Of a stretch of 7,424 nucleotides of DNA, positions 5,752-7,424 are shown one piece after another. This DNA is from Chloroflexota bacterium (GTDB taxonomy: Bacteria; Chloroflexota; Anaerolineae; Promineifilales; Promineifilaceae). How positions within the stretch are numbered: position 1 is the stretch's first letter; each line of letters begins with the position of its first letter. The stretch covers positions 1 through 7,424 of the forward strand of contig QQUD01001031.1 of assembly GCA_008501785.1 (NCBI GenBank). The letters run 5' to 3'. The position numbers and the translations under genes were made by a program. Below the pieces are notes generated by a model. It worked only from the letters and a program-made list of their open reading frames with translations. It was not told the DNA's origin and ran no database searches.

Positions 5752-6951
5752 ATGCAAAATAGAAAACGACTCAGCATTTTGTTGGCACTCGTTGTATTAG
5801 TAGGCACATCTATTGCTGTCGCTGCTTTTATGATTCCGAGCGCAGCGGAATTGCTTGTATTAGCGATGGAAACAACAGAAACGATCACCGACGGCCACGC
5901 AATTGCTGAATTTGAAGTAGACACGCCAGAGCAAGATGGCACGGGTACATTGGAAGTATGGGGTAAGCTGGATGTGGGTCCCAATGGTGAACCTGGATTC
6001 AGAATGCAAGTGTTGAATGCTGATGAACCGGAGATGGTGGGGATAACGGCCGTTTCCGACGGCACCCAATTCTGGCTCTATAACCCAACCGAAAACAAAG
6101 TTCTTACCGCTACCTTCGAAGAAATGAAAGCCCGTGCAGAAGCAGAAGCCGAAGCAAGAGCAGAAAATGGTGACTTTGACCATGACTCATTTAAAGATGA
6201 GTTTTCATTTGAAGGCTTCCCCAGCGACTTTGACCCCGAATCCTTTGAAAAACCAGAAACGCCCGAAGAAGCTGTAGCCATGCTGCTTGAATATTTCACT
6301 GCAGATCGCACCGGTAACGAGGATGTTGGCAGCTCAAGCGCCTACACCATTCGCCTCGTGCCCATTCCTGAAATGATGCCCGATGAGGTACGCGCCGCCG
6401 GTGGGTATGTTAACGTCTGGATTCGCCGTAACGATACGGCCTTCTTGGGAGTCGAATATGCGGAAGGCTCATTGGGTTCTGGTAAAGCCGTTGCTACCAC
6501 ACTGGAACTAAATGATGGTGTAGATGAATCGCTTTTCACTTTCGAAATTCCAGCAGGTGCTGAAGTTGTCAACGCCGCTGAATTAGAAATGCCTGAACAC
6601 GCTGAATTTGCTGCGATGCCTGACGATTACGTGGCTTTGACCCCATCGGACCTGCCAGCAGACGCAGCACTTGACGAAGAATTGTCAATTCGTGGTGCGG
6701 CTGTGCAGCGATACACATTGGCAGAGGGTGGCAGCTTCTCGGTTGCACAAGGCCCCGCCGGTGCAGCCCCCAACAGCTTTGGCGGCGACGCTGGTGAAAC
6801 TGTGACGGTGCGTGGCGTTGAAGGCGTGATGTTTGCGGATGCGGAAAACGGCCGTTCTCTCCTCACCTGGGTTGAAAACGACGTCACCTTCTGGATTGGC
6901 GGCGACCTGACATCCGAACAAGCACTTGCTATTGCCGAGTCTCTACAATAA
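5752..6951 (+). CDS. Exported LolA-like protein with C-terminal DUF4367-type domain
   Basis: The product has 399 residues. It starts with NRKR and a hydrophobic segment (7-27), a signal peptide or single anchor; there is no Cys in the whole protein, so it is not a lipoprotein. Residues about 33-120 and 195-270 resemble the LolA/RseB-type open beta-sheet fold (GTLEVWGKLDV, VSDGTQFWLYNPTENKV, YVNVWIRRNDTAFLGVEY, ESLFTFEIPAGAEVV). Between them, about 121-185 is a very acidic, helix-prone insert (EEMKARAEAEAEARAENG). Residues about 290-399 look like DUF4367 (VTVRGVEGVMF, LLTWVENDVTFWIGGDL, ALAIAESL). LolA carries lipoproteins in diderms; in organisms without a typical outer membrane related proteins have no settled role and probably bind lipid or sense envelope state. 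The ABC-ATPase gene 101 bases downstream suggests a joint function. The family call is from sequence pattern; the exact function is unknown. Confidence 0.8.
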   Translation: MQNRKRLSILLALVVLVGTSIAVAAFMIPSAAELLVLAMETTETITDGHAIAEFEVDTPEQDGTGTLEVWGKLDVGPNGEPGFRMQVLNADEPEMVGITAVSDGTQFWLYNPTENKVLTATFEEMKARAEAEAEARAENGDFDHDSFKDEFSFEGFPSDFDPESFEKPETPEEAVAMLLEYFTADRTGNEDVGSSSAYTIRLVPIPEMMPDEVRAAGGYVNVWIRRNDTAFLGVEYAEGSLGSGKAVATTLELNDGVDESLFTFEIPAGAEVVNAAELEMPEHAEFAAMPDDYVALTPSDLPADAALDEELSIRGAAVQRYTLAEGGSFSVAQGPAGAAPNSFGGDAGETVTVRGVEGVMFADAENGRSLLTWVENDVTFWIGGDLTSEQALAIAESLQ

Positions 6952-6963
6952 AAATTTAGCGAA

Positions 6964-6997
6964 AAGTGCATTGCACCTTCTTCGGTGCATTGTACTT
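6964..6997. repeat. REP-like hairpin 1
   Basis: AAGTGCATTGCACC (6964-6977) pairs with GGTGCATTGTACTT (6984-6997) at 13 of 14 positions, counting one G-U, around a TTCTTC loop. The left arm contains a 5-1-5 palindrome, GTGCA-T-TGCAC. It begins 12 bases after the LolA-like stop and could serve as its transcript 3' end, but no T-tract follows on the plus strand. Confidence 0.8.
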
Positions 6998-7007
6998 GGA
7001 GCGAGCC

Positions 7008-7041
7008 AGGTGCAGCGCACTTAAGAAAGTGCAATGCACCT
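7008..7041. repeat. REP-like hairpin 2
   Basis: AGGTGCAGCGCACTT (7008-7022) pairs with AAGTGCAATGCACCT (7027-7041) at 13 of 15 positions around an AAGA loop. Its arms are close relatives of those of hairpin 1, ten bases upstream, so the locus holds four copies of one 14-15 base unit in alternating orientation. It ends 11 bases before the ABC-gene ATG. Confidence 0.8.
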
Positions 7042-7046
7042 ACAAT
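7041..7046 (+). promoter_or_regulatory. Possible -10 element for a leaderless ABC transcript
   Basis: TACAAT lies six bases before the ATG at 7053, so a transcript started from it would begin at or next to the start codon. No Shine-Dalgarno precedes this ATG, which agrees with leaderless translation. No good -35 is present, and read-through from the LolA-like gene remains possible. Confidence 0.3.
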
Positions 7047-7052
7047 CAAACT

Positions 7053-7424
7053 ATGAGTAAACCAATCCGCCTCACGGGGCTGTCACGGCAGTTTCAGCGA
7101 GGCAATAACGAAGTATACGCTTTGCGTGATGTCGATTTAGATATTGCGCCGGGTGAATTTGTAGCCCTGGTGGGGCCATCTGGCTCCGGCAAATCGACAT
7201 TGCTCAATTTGCTGGGTGGGCTAGACCGCCCTTCTGATGGCGAATTGTGGCTGAACGGCACCTCCTTGCATACCGCACAGGAAAAAGACCGTACAGCTCA
7301 CCGCCGCAATCGCATAGGCTTTATCTTTCAAAGCTTTAACTTGCTGCCCCGGTTCTCTGCCGTTGAAAACGTTGCTGTGCCCTTGATGATCACAGGCGTT
7401 TCTCAGGCAGAACGAGAGCAGCAG
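7053..7424 (+). CDS. ABC transporter ATP-binding protein, LolD/MacB type (3' end outside window)
   Basis: The first 124 codons are present and the frame is open at the window edge. The product is the cytoplasmic ATPase of an ABC transporter of the LolD/MacB/FtsE-like group, which works with FtsX-fold permeases in lipoprotein, peptide or drug export. Visible parts are the A-loop aromatic Tyr22 before ALRDVDLDIAPGEF, Walker A GPSGSGKS (41-48), the LLGGLDRPSDGE segment after it, and the Q-loop IGFIFQSFNLLP with Gln93. The pattern 'GGLDRP..G' followed by 'R...IGF.FQ.FNLLP...A.ENV..PL' is typical of this group. The signature, Walker B and H-loop lie beyond the edge, so completeness cannot be judged. 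The ATG has no Shine-Dalgarno. The gene follows the LolA-like gene in the same direction; a permease gene is expected next. Confidence 0.93.
   Translation, partial: MSKPIRLTGLSRQFQRGNNEVYALRDVDLDIAPGEFVALVGPSGSGKSTLLNLLGGLDRPSDGELWLNGTSLHTAQEKDRTAHRRNRIGFIFQSFNLLPRFSAVENVAVPLMITGVSQAEREQQ

Larger units (their letters stand above)
1390..6855. repeat. Dispersed octamer palindrome ACGGCCGT, ten exact copies
   Basis: Exact copies start at 1390, 2433, 3813, 4188, 4208, 4306, 4555, 5095, 6046 and 6848. A one-base variant, TCGGCCGT, starts at 2669. Random expectation for any given octamer in this length is about 0.1. Eight copies are in genes and use all three codon phases: Thr-Ala-Val at 1390 and 6046; Arg-Pro at 2433 and 3813; Asp/Asn-Gly-Arg at 4306, 4555, 5095 and 6848. 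Two copies lie in the intergenic terminator. Most copies are followed by T and several are preceded by A. Use of all codon phases means the signal is at the DNA level, not a protein motif. The function is unknown; cyanobacterial HIP1 is the nearest analogy. Confidence 0.9.

Noticed and set aside
5487..6065. A 192-codon minus-strand open frame overlapping the start of the LolA-like gene
   Set aside because: It is antisense to a well-supported gene with a signal peptide and Shine-Dalgarno. Its translation is rich in Ser, Thr and Pro without family features, and it has no ribosome site.
1390..6855. The octamer as an amino-acid repeat or a restriction-site artefact
   Set aside because: The copies fall in different codon phases and encode different residues. 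The inner CGGCCG is a known six-base palindrome, but the conserved flanking A and T go beyond it.
6964..7041. CRISPR array or tRNA-like element
   Set aside because: There are only four short alternating-orientation units with no spacers of regular length, and no cloverleaf. The structure is two simple hairpins.
6627..7049. A 140-codon minus-strand open frame across the end of the LolA-like gene and the hairpins
   Set aside because: It is antisense to coding sequence, spans the palindromic repeats, has low-complexity composition and has no start signal.

Overview
The window looks like a piece of a bacterial chromosome, most likely from the Chloroflexota (Anaerolineae-like). This is an inference from gene content: a secreted LolA-like/DUF4367 protein next to a LolD/MacB-type ABC ATPase, a short three-domain S1 protein, a SpoIIIE-sized FtsK and a long PucR-type regulator. 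No rRNA or marker gene is present to prove it. Gene density is normal, intergenic DNA is AT-rich, and no insertion sequence, phage gene, tRNA or CRISPR array was seen.

Layout. Bases 1-218 are a non-coding, AT-rich tail containing two related inverted repeats. Three genes then lie on the minus strand; in transcription order they are the S1-domain protein (5250 to 4264), the FtsK/SpoIIIE DNA translocase (4107 to 1882) and the PucR/CdaR-type regulator (about 1850 to 219). A strong intrinsic terminator sits between the S1 gene and ftsK. FtsK and the regulator are about 31 bases apart with no terminator and are probably co-transcribed. A divergent intergenic region (5251-5751) carries a consensus sigma-70 promoter (TTGACA, 16 bases, TATAAT) pointing left into the S1 gene. 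To its right, on the plus strand, are the LolA-like/DUF4367 protein (5752-6951, strong Shine-Dalgarno), a pair of tandem palindromic hairpins, and the first 124 codons of an ABC-transporter ATPase that runs off the window.

How the genes work together. S1 (translation) and FtsK (chromosome segregation at division) are housekeeping functions. The PucR-type regulator behind ftsK has no catabolic target gene in view. The LolA-like protein and the ABC ATPase probably form an exported-protein/transporter pair acting at the cell envelope.

The most striking signal is not a gene. The 8-base palindrome ACGGCCGT occurs ten times in 7.4 kb, against about 0.1 expected in random sequence. It is found in four genes, in all three codon phases and in the intergenic terminator, which points to a genome-wide repeated motif comparable in kind to cyanobacterial HIP1. 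Other points of interest are a regulator gene whose conserved N-terminus has no ATG, GTG or TTG start, and the twin REP-like hairpins just before the ABC gene.
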